Assembly (NCBI RefSeq): GCF_000828715.1 | Contig: NZ_AP014583.1 | Coordinates: 2,044,001 to 2,108,000 of the forward strand | DNA from: Winogradskyella sp. PG-2 | GTDB taxonomy: Bacteria > Bacteroidota > Bacteroidia > Flavobacteriales > Flavobacteriaceae | DNA length: 64,000 nt | Direction of reading: 5' to 3' | In this document: piece by piece, positions 1 to 9,061 of the stretch | Layout of the letters: every line of letters starts with the position of its first letter | Numbering within the stretch: position 1 is the first letter of the stretch | Made by a program: the position numbers and the translations under genes | Notes under the pieces: model-generated | Databases searched by the model: none | Told to the model about the DNA's origin: nothing | Seen by the model: the letters and a program-made list of their open reading frames with translations, nothing else

Positions 1-1
1 T

Positions 2-826
2 GTTAATGTTGGCTTAAATTATGATGTTGAAGATTTAAAAGCCTTTGATGCGACTGTCCTTTGTGGTGGCGCAACTGAAAGACGAAGTTTACCAACTCCA
101 GGCATAGATGCTGATGGAGTTGTACAAGCCATGGATTTTTTAACACAACAAACTAAGGTTGTTTTTGGTCAGAAAATTAAAGATCAAGTTTTAGCTACAG
201 ATAAAAACGTCATTGTCATTGGAGGTGGCGATACAGGATCGGATTGTATTGGTACATCGAATCGTCAAGGTGCAAAATCGGTAGTTAATTTTGAAATTAT
301 GCCCAAACCACCAGGTCATCGTTCACCTACAACACCTTGGCCTTATTGGCCGTTGCAATTAAAGACGTCTTCTTCTCATAAAGAAGGAGTGGAACGTAAT
401 TGGTTAATTAATACAAAGGAATTTGTAACTGACAAAAAAGGGAAATTAACCGCTTTAAAAACGGTGAATGTAGAATGGGAAATGATTCCTGGTGAGCGTC
501 CAAAATTAATAGAAATTGCAGGTACAGAAAAAACTTGGCCATGCGATTTAGCTTTATTGGCTTTAGGTTTTACAGGTCCAGAATATACAATTGCAGATCA
601 ATTGGGTTTAGATAGAGACGTGCGATCTAATTATAAAGCGAGCTATGGTAAATACCAAACTAATATTCCAAACATTTTTACAGCTGGAGATATGCGTCGA
701 GGACAATCCTTAATTGTTTGGGCAATTTCTGAAGGAAGAGAAGCTGCTCGCCAAGTTGATATATACTTAATGGGTAAATCTGATTTGGCAACTAAAAATG
801 CTGATGGCGATTTGGTAGGGTTGTAA
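2..826 (+). CDS. gltD: Glutamate synthase small (beta) subunit, 5'-truncated
   Basis: The frame is open from base 2 and runs to TAA at 824-826, so the window starts inside the gene and about 274 residues are visible. The protein is the NADPH-oxidising flavoprotein half of glutamate synthase, which passes electrons to the large subunit for glutamate formation from glutamine and 2-oxoglutarate. Evidence: the nucleotide-binding motif VIGGGDTGSDCIG, the GltD-typical stretch NFEIMPKPPGHRSP, and the C-terminal FAD-site block IFTAGDMRRGQSLIVWAISEGR, of which TAGDMRRGQS is the core. An internal ATG at 131 is not the true start, because homology-like sequence (CGGATERRSLP) continues upstream in frame. 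Its partner gltB would be expected further left. It is convergent with argH, with a shared terminator between them. Glutamate is also the precursor for the arginine operon that follows. Identification is secure; the true start is outside the window. Confidence 0.93.
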   Translation, partial: VNVGLNYDVEDLKAFDATVLCGGATERRSLPTPGIDADGVVQAMDFLTQQTKVVFGQKIKDQVLATDKNVIVIGGGDTGSDCIGTSNRQGAKSVVNFEIMPKPPGHRSPTTPWPYWPLQLKTSSSHKEGVERNWLINTKEFVTDKKGKLTALKTVNVEWEMIPGERPKLIEIAGTEKTWPCDLALLALGFTGPEYTIADQLGLDRDVRSNYKASYGKYQTNIPNIFTAGDMRRGQSLIVWAISEGREAARQVDIYLMGKSDLATKNADGDLVGL

Positions 827-895
827 ATAAATTATACAATGAATCTTTCTACTGCTATAAAATATAAGGGTATGTCTATTTGTTAGAGTAGAAGT

Positions 896-924
896 AAAAG
901 CATCTGTTTTCAGATGCTTTTTTT
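896..924. terminator. Bidirectional intrinsic terminator between gltD and argH
   Basis: An 11-bp stem AAAAGCATCTG / CAGATGCTTTT with a TTTT loop is followed by a run of T on the plus strand and preceded by A residues that serve as the T run on the minus strand. It lies between two convergent genes, and its right edge touches the stop codon of argH. Confidence 0.85.
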
Positions 925-2197
925 ATTTAGGATACTTAGCTCGAATATCATCTAAACACAAATTATGAATACTACCAATATGAGAGTGTTCTTTTTCTAA
1001 ATCTGGTTGATAGGTGTTATTTTGAACTTGACCGCCAATTTGCTGATACGCTTCTCTAAAGGACATACCATTCACTACTAAATTATTAATGCTATCTACT
1101 GTAAATAAGTATTTATATTTATCATCGTTGAGATCAACGTCTTTAACAATGATTTGTTGAATGGCATAATTAAAGATGTCTAAGATGTCTTTTACATCTT
1201 CAAAAGCATTGATAATATTCTCTTTTAATAATTGAAAATCTCTATGGTATCCACTTGGTAAATTGTTAGTGATTAAAAGCATTTCAGTATGCAACGCCTG
1301 AATTTTATTACTCTTTCCTCTAATGAGTTCAAACACATCAGGATTCTTTTTGTGTGGCATAATACTGCTACCAGTAGTCAACTCATCTGGGAATGAGATA
1401 AACCCAAAATTCTGACTCATGTATAAGCAAATATCCATGGCGAAACGCGCCATGGTATTACATAAACCGCCTAATGCACTCGCAATTGCACGTTCACTTT
1501 TTCCTCTACTTAATTGTGCAGCAACAACGTTATATTTTAAAGTGGAAAAGCCTAATTCTTTGGTAGTAATATTTCTATCGATAGGAAATGAACTTCCGTA
1601 ACCAGCTGCGGAACCTAATGGGTTTTGATCTGCAATTTTAGAAACTGCATTTAATACATGCACATCATCGATTAATAATTCTGCATAAGCAGAAAACCAT
1701 AAACCAAATGAAGAAGGCATGGCAACTTGTAAATGCGTATAACCTGGTAACAATTGTTTTTTGTGAGTTTCAGCTAAATCTAAAAGTGTATTGAAAAACG
1801 TTTTTGTTTTGTTATTAATAATTTCAAGATTGTCCTTATAATATAATTGAAGAGCTACTAAAACCTGATCATTTCTAGAACGTGCAGTATGAATTTTTTT
1901 ACCTACATCACCTAAGGTTTTTGTGAGCTCGTGTTCAATTTTTGAATGTACATCTTCAAATGATCCTTCTATTATAAAAGTGCCTTTTTCAATAGATTTT
2001 GATAGACCGTTTAATCCTGATTTAAGTTGTTGTAATTCATCAGAAGTGATAATTCCAATAGACTCTAACATTATCGCATGTGCTAATGAGGCTTGAACAT
2101 CATATTTAGCAATTTGCATGTCAATTTTTCTGTCGTTTCCAACTGTAAATTGTTCTATTTTTTTATCTATTGAAAATCCTTTATCCCAAAGTTTCAT
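923..2197 (-). CDS. argH: Argininosuccinate lyase
   Basis: Cleaves argininosuccinate to arginine and fumarate, the last step of arginine synthesis, in the cytoplasm. The 424-residue protein has the fumarase/aspartase-superfamily signature GSSIMPHKKNPD near residues 276-287 (mobile loop with the catalytic Ser), TARSRNDQ near 104-111, and the GYTHLQ block near 152-157 carrying a conserved His. Length is slightly below the usual ~460. It is the last gene of the nine-gene arginine operon. Its ATG overlaps the stop of the deacetylase gene by four bases, indicating translational coupling. A terminator follows the stop codon directly. Confidence 0.95.
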   Translation of the reverse strand: MKLWDKGFSIDKKIEQFTVGNDRKIDMQIAKYDVQASLAHAIMLESIGIITSDELQQLKSGLNGLSKSIEKGTFIIEGSFEDVHSKIEHELTKTLGDVGKKIHTARSRNDQVLVALQLYYKDNLEIINNKTKTFFNTLLDLAETHKKQLLPGYTHLQVAMPSSFGLWFSAYAELLIDDVHVLNAVSKIADQNPLGSAAGYGSSFPIDRNITTKELGFSTLKYNVVAAQLSRGKSERAIASALGGLCNTMARFAMDICLYMSQNFGFISFPDELTTGSSIMPHKKNPDVFELIRGKSNKIQALHTEMLLITNNLPSGYHRDFQLLKENIINAFEDVKDILDIFNYAIQQIIVKDVDLNDDKYKYLFTVDSINNLVVNGMSFREAYQQIGGQVQNNTYQPDLEKEHSHIGSIHNLCLDDIRAKYPK

Positions 2198-3255
2198 AAT
2201 ACCTTATTTAGTAATTTAATATAAATGTCAATCCCTTCTTCAATCTCAGCTAAATAAATAAACTCATCCGCTGTATGTGATCGTGTGCTATCTCCAGGTC
2301 CTAATTTTAGAGATGGGCAACTCAAAACTGACTGATCTGATAATGTTGGCGAACCATAGGTTTCTCTTCCTAAGGCAATACCAGCTTTTACCAAATCGTG
2401 ATGCACAGGAATAGATGATGAATTCAATCGCAAACTTCGCGCATTGATACTCGCACATGGAGATTTTTGCGTTAATATATCTGCAATTTCCTGATTAGAA
2501 TATTTATCATTCACACGAACGTCAACAACCAAATCAACTTCAGATGGAACAGCATTATGTTGTTTTCCAGCATTAATTTGAGTTACTGTCATTTTTACAT
2601 CACCTAGAACAGGTGATTTCTTTTCAAACTTATAATCTTGAAACCATTTTAAGACATCAATCGTATTATAAATGGCATTGTCTGTATTTGGATGTGCTGC
2701 GTGACTGGCAGTTCCTTTCACTTTTGCGTCAAAAACGACCAAGCCTTTTTCTGCAATTGCCAAATTCATTAATGTTGGTTCACCAACGATAGCAACATCT
2801 ATATTTGGTATGACAGATAACATACTATTTAATCCATTTGGTCCACTACTTTCTTCTTCAGCAGAAGCAACGATAACTAAGTTGTAGTTCAGGTTTTTCT
2901 TTTTGTAGAAGTATGTGAATGTTGCGATTAAAGACACTAAACAACCACCAGCATCATTACTGCCTAAACCATATAATTTCCCATCTTCAACAATGGCTTT
3001 TAATGGATCTTTCGTATACCCATTATTAGGTTTTACCGTATCGTGATGTGAGTTTAACAGTAATGTTGATTTACTCTCATCAAAATATTTATTGGTTGAC
3101 CAAATATTATTTTCGCTTCGTTTATAAGGAACCTTATTTGTAGTAAACCAATTTTCAATGAGTAATGCCGTCTTATCTTCTTCAGATGAAAACGACTGTG
3201 TTTCAATGAGCTGCTTTAATAAAGCTATAGCTTCTTTTGTGAGTTTTTCTATCAT
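2194..3255 (-). CDS. M20 peptidase-family N-acyl-citrulline/ornithine deacylase (ArgE-like)
   Basis: A 353-residue M20-family metallohydrolase. Visible zinc-site features are SHHDTVKP (H70 and D72), GSNDAGGC (D101, bridging Asp) and AEEESSG (E133 catalytic, E134 ligand), followed by GEPT near 158-161 and a dimerisation (lid) domain around residues 170-280. In Bacteroidota and Xanthomonas this position in the pathway removes the acyl group from N-acylcitrulline, not from N-acylornithine, because carbamoylation happens on the acylated amino acid. The adjacent N-acylornithine carbamoyltransferase supports that role here. It overlaps argB and argH by four bases on each side. Whether the acyl group is acetyl or succinyl is open (see the carbamoyltransferase entry). 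Confidence 0.88.
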   Translation of the reverse strand: MIEKLTKEAIALLKQLIETQSFSSEEDKTALLIENWFTTNKVPYKRSENNIWSTNKYFDESKSTLLLNSHHDTVKPNNGYTKDPLKAIVEDGKLYGLGSNDAGGCLVSLIATFTYFYKKKNLNYNLVIVASAEEESSGPNGLNSMLSVIPNIDVAIVGEPTLMNLAIAEKGLVVFDAKVKGTASHAAHPNTDNAIYNTIDVLKWFQDYKFEKKSPVLGDVKMTVTQINAGKQHNAVPSEVDLVVDVRVNDKYSNQEIADILTQKSPCASINARSLRLNSSSIPVHHDLVKAGIALGRETYGSPTLSDQSVLSCPSLKLGPGDSTRSHTADEFIYLAEIEEGIDIYIKLLNKVL

Positions 3256-4028
3256 TTTTGAATGGTTGTAAAAAGCGCATTAGTGGTAAATAACATACTT
3301 GGTTTTCCGATACAAACTTTTTGTACATGATGATTTATCGCATGAAAGCAGTTGTTTAGTTTTGGTAACATGCCTTCAAATATGATGTTGTTATGCTTTA
3401 ATGTTTTATAGGTTTCGGTGTTGATGGTTTCAATAACAGAATCGTCATTTTCTAGGTCTTCTAATACACCATTTTTCTCGAAACAATAATAAAGCTCTGT
3501 GTTGTAGATAGAAGCAAATCCAATCGCTAATTCAGAGGCTATTGTGTCTGCATTTGTGTTTAATAATTGCCCTTTTTCATTATGAGTAATCGCACAGAAA
3601 ACAGGTGTGACAGAATTATTTAATAGCACTTCAAGGGTTTTAGTGTTAACTTGTTTTACATCGCCTACAAAACCGTAATCTATGGGTTGAGTTGGTCGTT
3701 TTACAGATACAATTGAGTTTCCGTCTGCGCCAGAAAATCCAATAGCGTTACAATCATTTACTTGTAATTGAGCAACTATCTTTTTATTGATTTTACCAGC
3801 ATATACCATTGTAATAATGTCTAAAGTTTCGTTATCTGTGATACGTCTGCCTTCATTCATTTTTACAGGAACATCCATTTGTTTGGCTAACTGTGTCGCT
3901 AGCTTTCCACCTCCATGCACTAATATTTTTGGTCCGTTAAGGTGAGCAAACTGAATTAGAAATGATTCCAAAGATTGACTGTCGTCAATTATATTACCTC
4001 CTATTTTTATGATTTTTAGTGTTTCCAT
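3252..4028 (-). CDS. argB: Acetylglutamate (N-acylglutamate) kinase
   Basis: Phosphorylates the gamma-carboxylate of N-acylglutamate with ATP, the second step of arginine synthesis. The 258-residue amino-acid-kinase-fold protein shows KIGGNIID at residues 8-15, the substrate loop VHGGGKLA near 38-45, the GRRITDNETL block near 60-69 and NINADTIA-like sequence (NTNADTIASELA) in the middle. The length matches the short E. coli-type enzyme lacking the N-terminal helix that mediates arginine feedback inhibition in hexameric forms, so feedback at this step may be absent; that is inference. It lies one base from the carbamoyltransferase stop and overlaps the next gene by four bases. Confidence 0.94.
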   Translation of the reverse strand: METLKIIKIGGNIIDDSQSLESFLIQFAHLNGPKILVHGGGKLATQLAKQMDVPVKMNEGRRITDNETLDIITMVYAGKINKKIVAQLQVNDCNAIGFSGADGNSIVSVKRPTQPIDYGFVGDVKQVNTKTLEVLLNNSVTPVFCAITHNEKGQLLNTNADTIASELAIGFASIYNTELYYCFEKNGVLEDLENDDSVIETINTETYKTLKHNNIIFEGMLPKLNNCFHAINHHVQKVCIGKPSMLFTTNALFTTIQK

Positions 4029-4029
4029 A

Positions 4030-4965
4030 TTAGATATTTTCTAATAATTGTTTCAACACAACTTGTGCTGCAAAAGTTCTATTGTTAGTTTGTTCTATGA
4101 CGACAGATTGTTCGCTATCTAAAACGGCATCTTCTACAACAACATTTCGTCTTACTGGTAAACAATGCATAAATTTGGCATTACCTAATTTTGCCTTGGT
4201 CATCATCCAATTTTTATCTTGACTTAAAATCTTCCCATAATCATTATAACTGCTCCAATTTTTCACATACACAAAATCAGCATCTTTTAATGCGTCTATC
4301 TGATTGTAATTAATAGTTGAGTTTCTAGTTATTTCTGTATTCAATTCATAACCTTTAGGATGTGTAATCGTCAAATCTACATCTAAATCTTGCATCATTT
4401 CTACAAATGAATTCGCAACTGCCTGTGGTAACGCTTTTGGATGAGGTGCCCAAGACAATACTACTTTCGGCGTCTTTTTTTCTGTTAATTCTGAAATGGT
4501 TATTGCATCTGCTAGTGCTTGTAATGGATGTGCTGTAGCACTTTCCATATTGATGATTGGTACTGATGCATGTTTTTGAAAGTTATTGAGCACATATTCT
4601 GATTCATCTTTAGCCTTATCTTCTAATGTCGGAAATGCTCTTACAGCAATAATATCTGCATATTTTGAAATGACTTGAGCCGCTTCCTTGATATGTTCAG
4701 ATGTGTTGACATTCATAACCGTTCCATCTTCAAATTCTAAATTCCAAGCGTCATTTATATTTAAGATCATAACATTCATGCCTAAATTTTTCGCAGCTTT
4801 TTCTGTACTCAATCGTGTACGCAAACTCGAATTAAAAAATAGCATAACTAGGGTTTTATGCTTTCCTAAATCTTCAAATTCAAAAGGGTTCATTTTTAAT
4901 AATATCCCCTCTTTTATAAGTTCTGAAACGTTAGAGATGTCTTTTAAAGTTGTATATTTTTTCAT
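4030..4965 (-). CDS. argF': N-acylornithine carbamoyltransferase, probably N-succinylornithine type
   Basis: Transfers a carbamoyl group to an N-acylated ornithine to give N-acylcitrulline. The 311-residue protein has the carbamoyl-phosphate motif SSLRTRLS (residues 46-53), the HPLQALAD block and HCLPVRRN near the C-terminus. The SLRTRLST variant and the missing ordinary-ornithine signature place it in the AOTCase/SOTCase branch. In the substrate loop, VNTSEHIKEA puts Ser89 where recalled Xanthomonas acetylornithine enzyme has Glu92 and Bacteroides fragilis succinylornithine enzyme has Pro90. Published mutagenesis showed that small residues (Ser, Ala, Pro, Val) there give succinyl specificity. 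Annotation pipelines usually call such proteins acetylornithine carbamoyltransferase. Family is certain; the succinyl preference is inference from one residue and a by-eye alignment. Confidence 0.9.
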   Translation of the reverse strand: MKKYTTLKDISNVSELIKEGILLKMNPFEFEDLGKHKTLVMLFFNSSLRTRLSTEKAAKNLGMNVMILNINDAWNLEFEDGTVMNVNTSEHIKEAAQVISKYADIIAVRAFPTLEDKAKDESEYVLNNFQKHASVPIINMESATAHPLQALADAITISELTEKKTPKVVLSWAPHPKALPQAVANSFVEMMQDLDVDLTITHPKGYELNTEITRNSTINYNQIDALKDADFVYVKNWSSYNDYGKILSQDKNWMMTKAKLGNAKFMHCLPVRRNVVVEDAVLDSEQSVVIEQTNNRTFAAQVVLKQLLENI

Positions 4966-4966
4966 C

Positions 4967-6094
4967 TTAATTTAATTCTTTATGTAAAGCATCAAAAAAT
5001 CTATCAATGTGTTTTTTCTGAACGGTTAAAGGAGGAAGAATTCTAATTAAATTAGGGTTCTTAGCTCCTCCTGTAAATATGTGATGTTTAAATATGAGTG
5101 TTTTTCGTAATTCTGAAATCGGAAAATCAAACTCTAATCCTAACATTAATCCTCTTCCTTTAATGGTCTTTAGCTTTGGTAATGTTTTGGCTTTTTCAAT
5201 AAAGTACTCGGAAATATCTGAAGCATTCTGCATGAGGTTTTCCTGCTCTAAAACTTTTAAAACTGCGCTTGTTGCCGCACAAGCTAAATGATTGCCACCA
5301 AATGTGGTGCCTAATAAACCAAAAGAAGCTTTTATTGATGGATGAATTAAAATCCCACCGACAGGAAATCCGTTACCCATACCTTTAGCAATTGAGATAA
5401 TATCTGGTGTAATATGATGTTTTTGAAAAGCAAAAAAATCGCCAGTTCTTCCAAATCCGGATTGTACTTCGTCAGCAATTAATGCTGTTTTGTATTGCTT
5501 GCAGAGTCTATCTAGTCCTTGATAAAATTCAGTTGTACTTTGGTCTAATCCACCAACACCTTGTATAAATTCTATAATTATAGCACAAGTTTCATTTTGT
5601 TTTAAAATTTGTTCAACTGCATATAAATCGCCTAATTCTATGATTTCGACTTCTTGTTGTGCATTAATAGGTGCGATAATTTTCGCATTATCTGTTGCTG
5701 CAACTGCAGCAGATGTACGACCATGAAATCCATTTTTAAAAGCAATTACTTTTTTCTTTCCATTATGAAATGAAGCTAATTTTAAAGCATTTTCATTGGC
5801 TTCAGCACCTGAGTTACATAGAAATAATTGGTAGTCTATACAACCCGTAAGTTCTTCTAATTTATCTGCTAATTCAACTTGAAGTGGATTCTGAATGGCA
5901 TTACTATAAAAGCCTAATGTTGAAACCTGATTTGAAATAGCTAACACATATTCTGGATGTGAATGCCCAATAGAGATCACAGCATGTCCTCCATAAAGAT
6001 CTAAATACTCAATATTTTTATCATCATAGACATAAACATCTTTTGCCTTTACAGGCGTAACATCATATAAAGGGTAAACATTAAATAAACTCAT
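4967..6094 (-). CDS. argD: Acetylornithine (N-acylornithine) aminotransferase
   Basis: A 375-residue class-III PLP aminotransferase converting N-acylglutamate semialdehyde to N-acylornithine with glutamate as amino donor. Evidence: the phosphate-binding NSGAEANENA (94-103), GFHGRTSAA near 122-130, the PLP-ring Asp in ADEVQSGFGRTG (D208) and the Schiff-base lysine in SIAKGMGNGFPVGG (K237). It overlaps proC by four bases and is separated from argF' by one base. Related omega-aminotransferases such as ornithine-oxo-acid transaminase have similar motifs, but the operon position fixes the assignment. Confidence 0.93.
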   Translation of the reverse strand: MSLFNVYPLYDVTPVKAKDVYVYDDKNIEYLDLYGGHAVISIGHSHPEYVLAISNQVSTLGFYSNAIQNPLQVELADKLEELTGCIDYQLFLCNSGAEANENALKLASFHNGKKKVIAFKNGFHGRTSAAVAATDNAKIIAPINAQQEVEIIELGDLYAVEQILKQNETCAIIIEFIQGVGGLDQSTTEFYQGLDRLCKQYKTALIADEVQSGFGRTGDFFAFQKHHITPDIISIAKGMGNGFPVGGILIHPSIKASFGLLGTTFGGNHLACAATSAVLKVLEQENLMQNASDISEYFIEKAKTLPKLKTIKGRGLMLGLEFDFPISELRKTLIFKHHIFTGGAKNPNLIRILPPLTVQKKHIDRFFDALHKELN

Positions 6095-6891
6095 ATCTGC
6101 TCTTCTTTTATGGTATTAATTTTATTGAACGAAGCAACCATACCTTGTATTAATGACGAGCTTAATCCTTTATGTTCCATGTGATTTAAACCAGTAATTG
6201 TACAACCCATAGGTGTGGTTACTCTGTCAATTTCTTCTTCAGGATGATCTCCATTGGTAATTAATAAGTTGGCTGCACCTTCTGAGGTATGCATTGCTAG
6301 TTCTTGTGCTTCTTTAGCGTCAAATCCTAATTGAATTGCAGCTTGCGTTGTGGCACGTATTAATCGCATCCAAAACGCAATTCCACTGGCACATACTACT
6401 GTTGCAGCTTGCATTTGAGATTCAGGTATTACTAGTGTATGTCCTAATCTATTGAAAATGGCTTCTGCAATCGGAATACGTTTTTTACCTTTTTCATTAC
6501 TACACAAGCACGTCATTGATTTCCCGACTGCAATAGCAGTATTTGGCATAGCCCTTATGATAAATTGGTCATTGCCAATTTGAGATTCAATTTTTGGAAT
6601 TAAATAACCTGTTATAGTCGAAATCACTACATGATTTTCCGTCAAATATGGTTTCACGTCGTTTAATATTTGCTCAAAATGTGCTGGTTGTACAGCAAAA
6701 ATTAAAATATCAGACTGCTTTGTAGCCTCAATATTATCAGTAGTTAACACAACATTTTTGTAGCCTTCGAATTCTTGAATGTCATCTAAATTCCTTTTAG
6801 TTAAATACAATGTTGTAATTGCATTGTTGGTTATCAATCCTTTTGCGATAGACTTACCTAAGTTTCCTGTTCCTATGATTGCGATTTTCAT
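6091..6891 (-). CDS. proC: Pyrroline-5-carboxylate reductase
   Basis: Reduces 1-pyrroline-5-carboxylate to L-proline with NAD(P)H. The 266-residue protein has the N-terminal Rossmann motif IIGTGNLGKSIAKGL (5-19) and the conserved ProC C-terminal helical block, including MPNTAIAVGKSM near 114-125 and TTPMGCTITGLNHME, ending with a dimerisation helix. It sits inside the arginine operon between argC and argD, which ties proline formation to the arginine route; in this lineage P5C may come from ornithine. It starts 11 bases after argC and overlaps argD by four bases. proB and proA are not in the visible part of the operon. Confidence 0.92.
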   Translation of the reverse strand: MKIAIIGTGNLGKSIAKGLITNNAITTLYLTKRNLDDIQEFEGYKNVVLTTDNIEATKQSDILIFAVQPAHFEQILNDVKPYLTENHVVISTITGYLIPKIESQIGNDQFIIRAMPNTAIAVGKSMTCLCSNEKGKKRIPIAEAIFNRLGHTLVIPESQMQAATVVCASGIAFWMRLIRATTQAAIQLGFDAKEAQELAMHTSEGAANLLITNGDHPEEEIDRVTTPMGCTITGLNHMEHKGLSSSLIQGMVASFNKINTIKEEQI

Positions 6892-6902
6892 GTGTATTAA
6901 TT

Positions 6903-7880
6903 TTAAAAGAAATTAGCTTTAAGATTTAATCCTTCTGTTTCATTAAAACCAAAGGCTAAATTCATGTTTTGGATTGCTTGTCCTGAAGCACCTTTTAAAA
7001 GGTTGTCTATAATGCTTGTAACCAATAATTTATTATTGTGTTTATGCAAATGAATAATACATTTATTAGTGTTTACCACTTGCTTTAAATGAATGTCTTC
7101 ATCTGATACAAACGTGAATGCTGCATTTTTGTAATAGTTCTTATATAGTGATTTAGCATCTTCTAATGTACCATTAAAAGTGGTATAAGCAGTTGCAAAA
7201 ATTCCTCTTGAAAAATTACCACGATTTGGCATAAAATGGACCTCAGAATCAAAATCACCTTGTAATTGATCTAGGGTTTGATTTATTTCACCTAAATGCT
7301 GATGTGTAAATGCTTTATAATGCGAAAAGTTATTATCTCGCCAAGTAAAATGAGTGGTCTTAGATAAAGATGTTCCTGCTCCAGTAGCACCTGTAACTGC
7401 ATTGATATGAATATCTTTACTAATTAAATTAGCATCTGCTAATGGTAATAGAGCTAGCTGAATTGCTGTTGCAAAACAGCCTGGATTTGCAATATAATTA
7501 GCAGCTGCAATAACTTCTTTTTGTAATTCTGGCAATCCATATATAAAGTCTTTTCCATTAAAAATCTTATTGGCTTCAAGTCTGAAATCGTTACTTAAAT
7601 CAATGATTTTTGTGTTCTCAGAAAATGTGTGTTGATTTAAAAATGCGGTTGAATTACCATGACCCAAACAAAGAAATAATACATCGACATGAGCATTAAT
7701 TTCATTTGTAAAACTCATTTCTGTAGAACCTACTAAATCTTGATGTACCTTGTATAGTTTATTGCCTGCATTCGATGTGCTAAACACAAAATCTATCCTT
7801 GTTTGCTCATGATTTAATAACAATCTAATCAATTCGCCTGCTGTATATCCAGCACCTCCTATAATTCCTGCTTTAATCAT
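6903..7880 (-). CDS. argC: N-acetyl-gamma-glutamyl-phosphate reductase
   Basis: NADPH-dependent reduction of N-acylglutamyl phosphate to the semialdehyde. The 325-residue protein has the Rossmann motif IIGGAGYTAGELIRLL near 6-21 and the catalytic cysteine in ANPGCFATA (C135), both diagnostic for ArgC. HFMPNRGNFSRGI near the C-terminal third corresponds to the substrate-binding HxPxxxxxxRGI block. Its ATG overlaps the stop of argG by four bases. If the carbamoyltransferase really uses succinylated substrate, this enzyme must also accept the succinyl form. Confidence 0.94.
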   Translation of the reverse strand: MIKAGIIGGAGYTAGELIRLLLNHEQTRIDFVFSTSNAGNKLYKVHQDLVGSTEMSFTNEINAHVDVLFLCLGHGNSTAFLNQHTFSENTKIIDLSNDFRLEANKIFNGKDFIYGLPELQKEVIAAANYIANPGCFATAIQLALLPLADANLISKDIHINAVTGATGAGTSLSKTTHFTWRDNNFSHYKAFTHQHLGEINQTLDQLQGDFDSEVHFMPNRGNFSRGIFATAYTTFNGTLEDAKSLYKNYYKNAAFTFVSDEDIHLKQVVNTNKCIIHLHKHNNKLLVTSIIDNLLKGASGQAIQNMNLAFGFNETEGLNLKANFF

Positions 7881-9061
7881 AATCCTGAATTTACCTGTTG
7901 ATAGATTTTGTTTTGATTGCCAACGATTTTAATAAAACCTTTAGCTTCATCTGCTGTCCAACCTTTATTTTCTTCACCATAACTTCCGAATTTGGCATTC
8001 ATTAAATCATGCTGAGATGAGATTCCATCTAGAGTGAAATGATATGGTTTCAATGTTACAGTAACATCACCAGAGACATTAGTCTGACTGTTCTGTAAAA
8101 AAGCTTCCATGTCTCGCATTACTGGATCTAGATATTGACCTTCGTGTAAATGCATGCCGTAGAAATTAGACATGTAATCTTTGTGTTGCAATTGCCATTT
8201 CGTTAAGGTGTGCTTCTCTAAAAGATGATGTGCCCTTATGATGATTAATGCTGCTGCAGCTTCAAATCCAACTCTGCCTTTAATACCAACAATAGTGTCA
8301 CCAACATGAATATCTCTACCAATAGCATAAGCTGATGCTAAATCATTAAGTAGTTCTATATTCTTATCCGCTGAATCGGCTTTTCCGTTTACAGTTGCTA
8401 ATTCACCTTTCTTAAAAGTCAATATAACTTTCTCTTCGCCATCTTTCTTTAACTGTGAAGGGTATGCAGATTCTGGTAGTGGTTGTTCTGAAGTCAAAGT
8501 TTCTTCTCCTCCAACACTTGTTCCCCAAAGCCCTTTGTTAACTGAATATTTGGCTTTGTTCCAAGACATGTCGATACCATTTTCAATGAGGTAATCGATC
8601 TCTTGTTGTCTTGTTAATTTACCATCTCTAATAGGTGTAATTATTTCAATTTCTGGCGCTAAAGTCTGGAAAATCATATCGAACCTTACTTGGTCATTTC
8701 CTGCTCCTGTACTTCCGTGAGCAATATATTTAGCATTAATGCTTTTTGCATATTGAATAATTTCAATGGCCTGAATAATACGCTCAGCACTTACTGACAA
8801 AGGATACGTGTTGTTTTTAAGTACATTTCCAAAGATTAAATACTTAATCACTTTATCATAATACGATGCAATAGCATCAATATTTTTATACGTAGAGACA
8901 CCCATTTTGTAGGCGTTACTCTCAATGGTTTTAATTTCTTCTGAAGTAAAACCACCTGTATTTACGCTTACTGCATGTACATCATAACCTACTTTACTTA
9001 AACTTACAGCACAATAAGATGTATCTAATCCACCACTATATGCAATTACTAATTTGCTCAT
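7877..9061 (-). CDS. argG: Argininosuccinate synthase
   Basis: ATP-dependent joining of citrulline and aspartate. I place the start at ATG 9061-9059 because the ATP-pyrophosphatase P-loop AYSGGLDTSY must lie within the first 15 residues and because this ATG overlaps the TGA of the upstream gene (ATGA), giving a 394-residue protein; an 18-codon upstream extension is in frame but reads through the neighbour's end. Other conserved blocks are YIAHGSTGAGNDQVRFD and WNKAKYSVNKGLWG. Second gene of the operon. Strong identification. Confidence 0.95.
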   Translation of the reverse strand: MSKLVIAYSGGLDTSYCAVSLSKVGYDVHAVSVNTGGFTSEEIKTIESNAYKMGVSTYKNIDAIASYYDKVIKYLIFGNVLKNNTYPLSVSAERIIQAIEIIQYAKSINAKYIAHGSTGAGNDQVRFDMIFQTLAPEIEIITPIRDGKLTRQQEIDYLIENGIDMSWNKAKYSVNKGLWGTSVGGEETLTSEQPLPESAYPSQLKKDGEEKVILTFKKGELATVNGKADSADKNIELLNDLASAYAIGRDIHVGDTIVGIKGRVGFEAAAALIIIRAHHLLEKHTLTKWQLQHKDYMSNFYGMHLHEGQYLDPVMRDMEAFLQNSQTNVSGDVTVTLKPYHFTLDGISSQHDLMNAKFGSYGEENKGWTADEAKGFIKIVGNQNKIYQQVNSGL

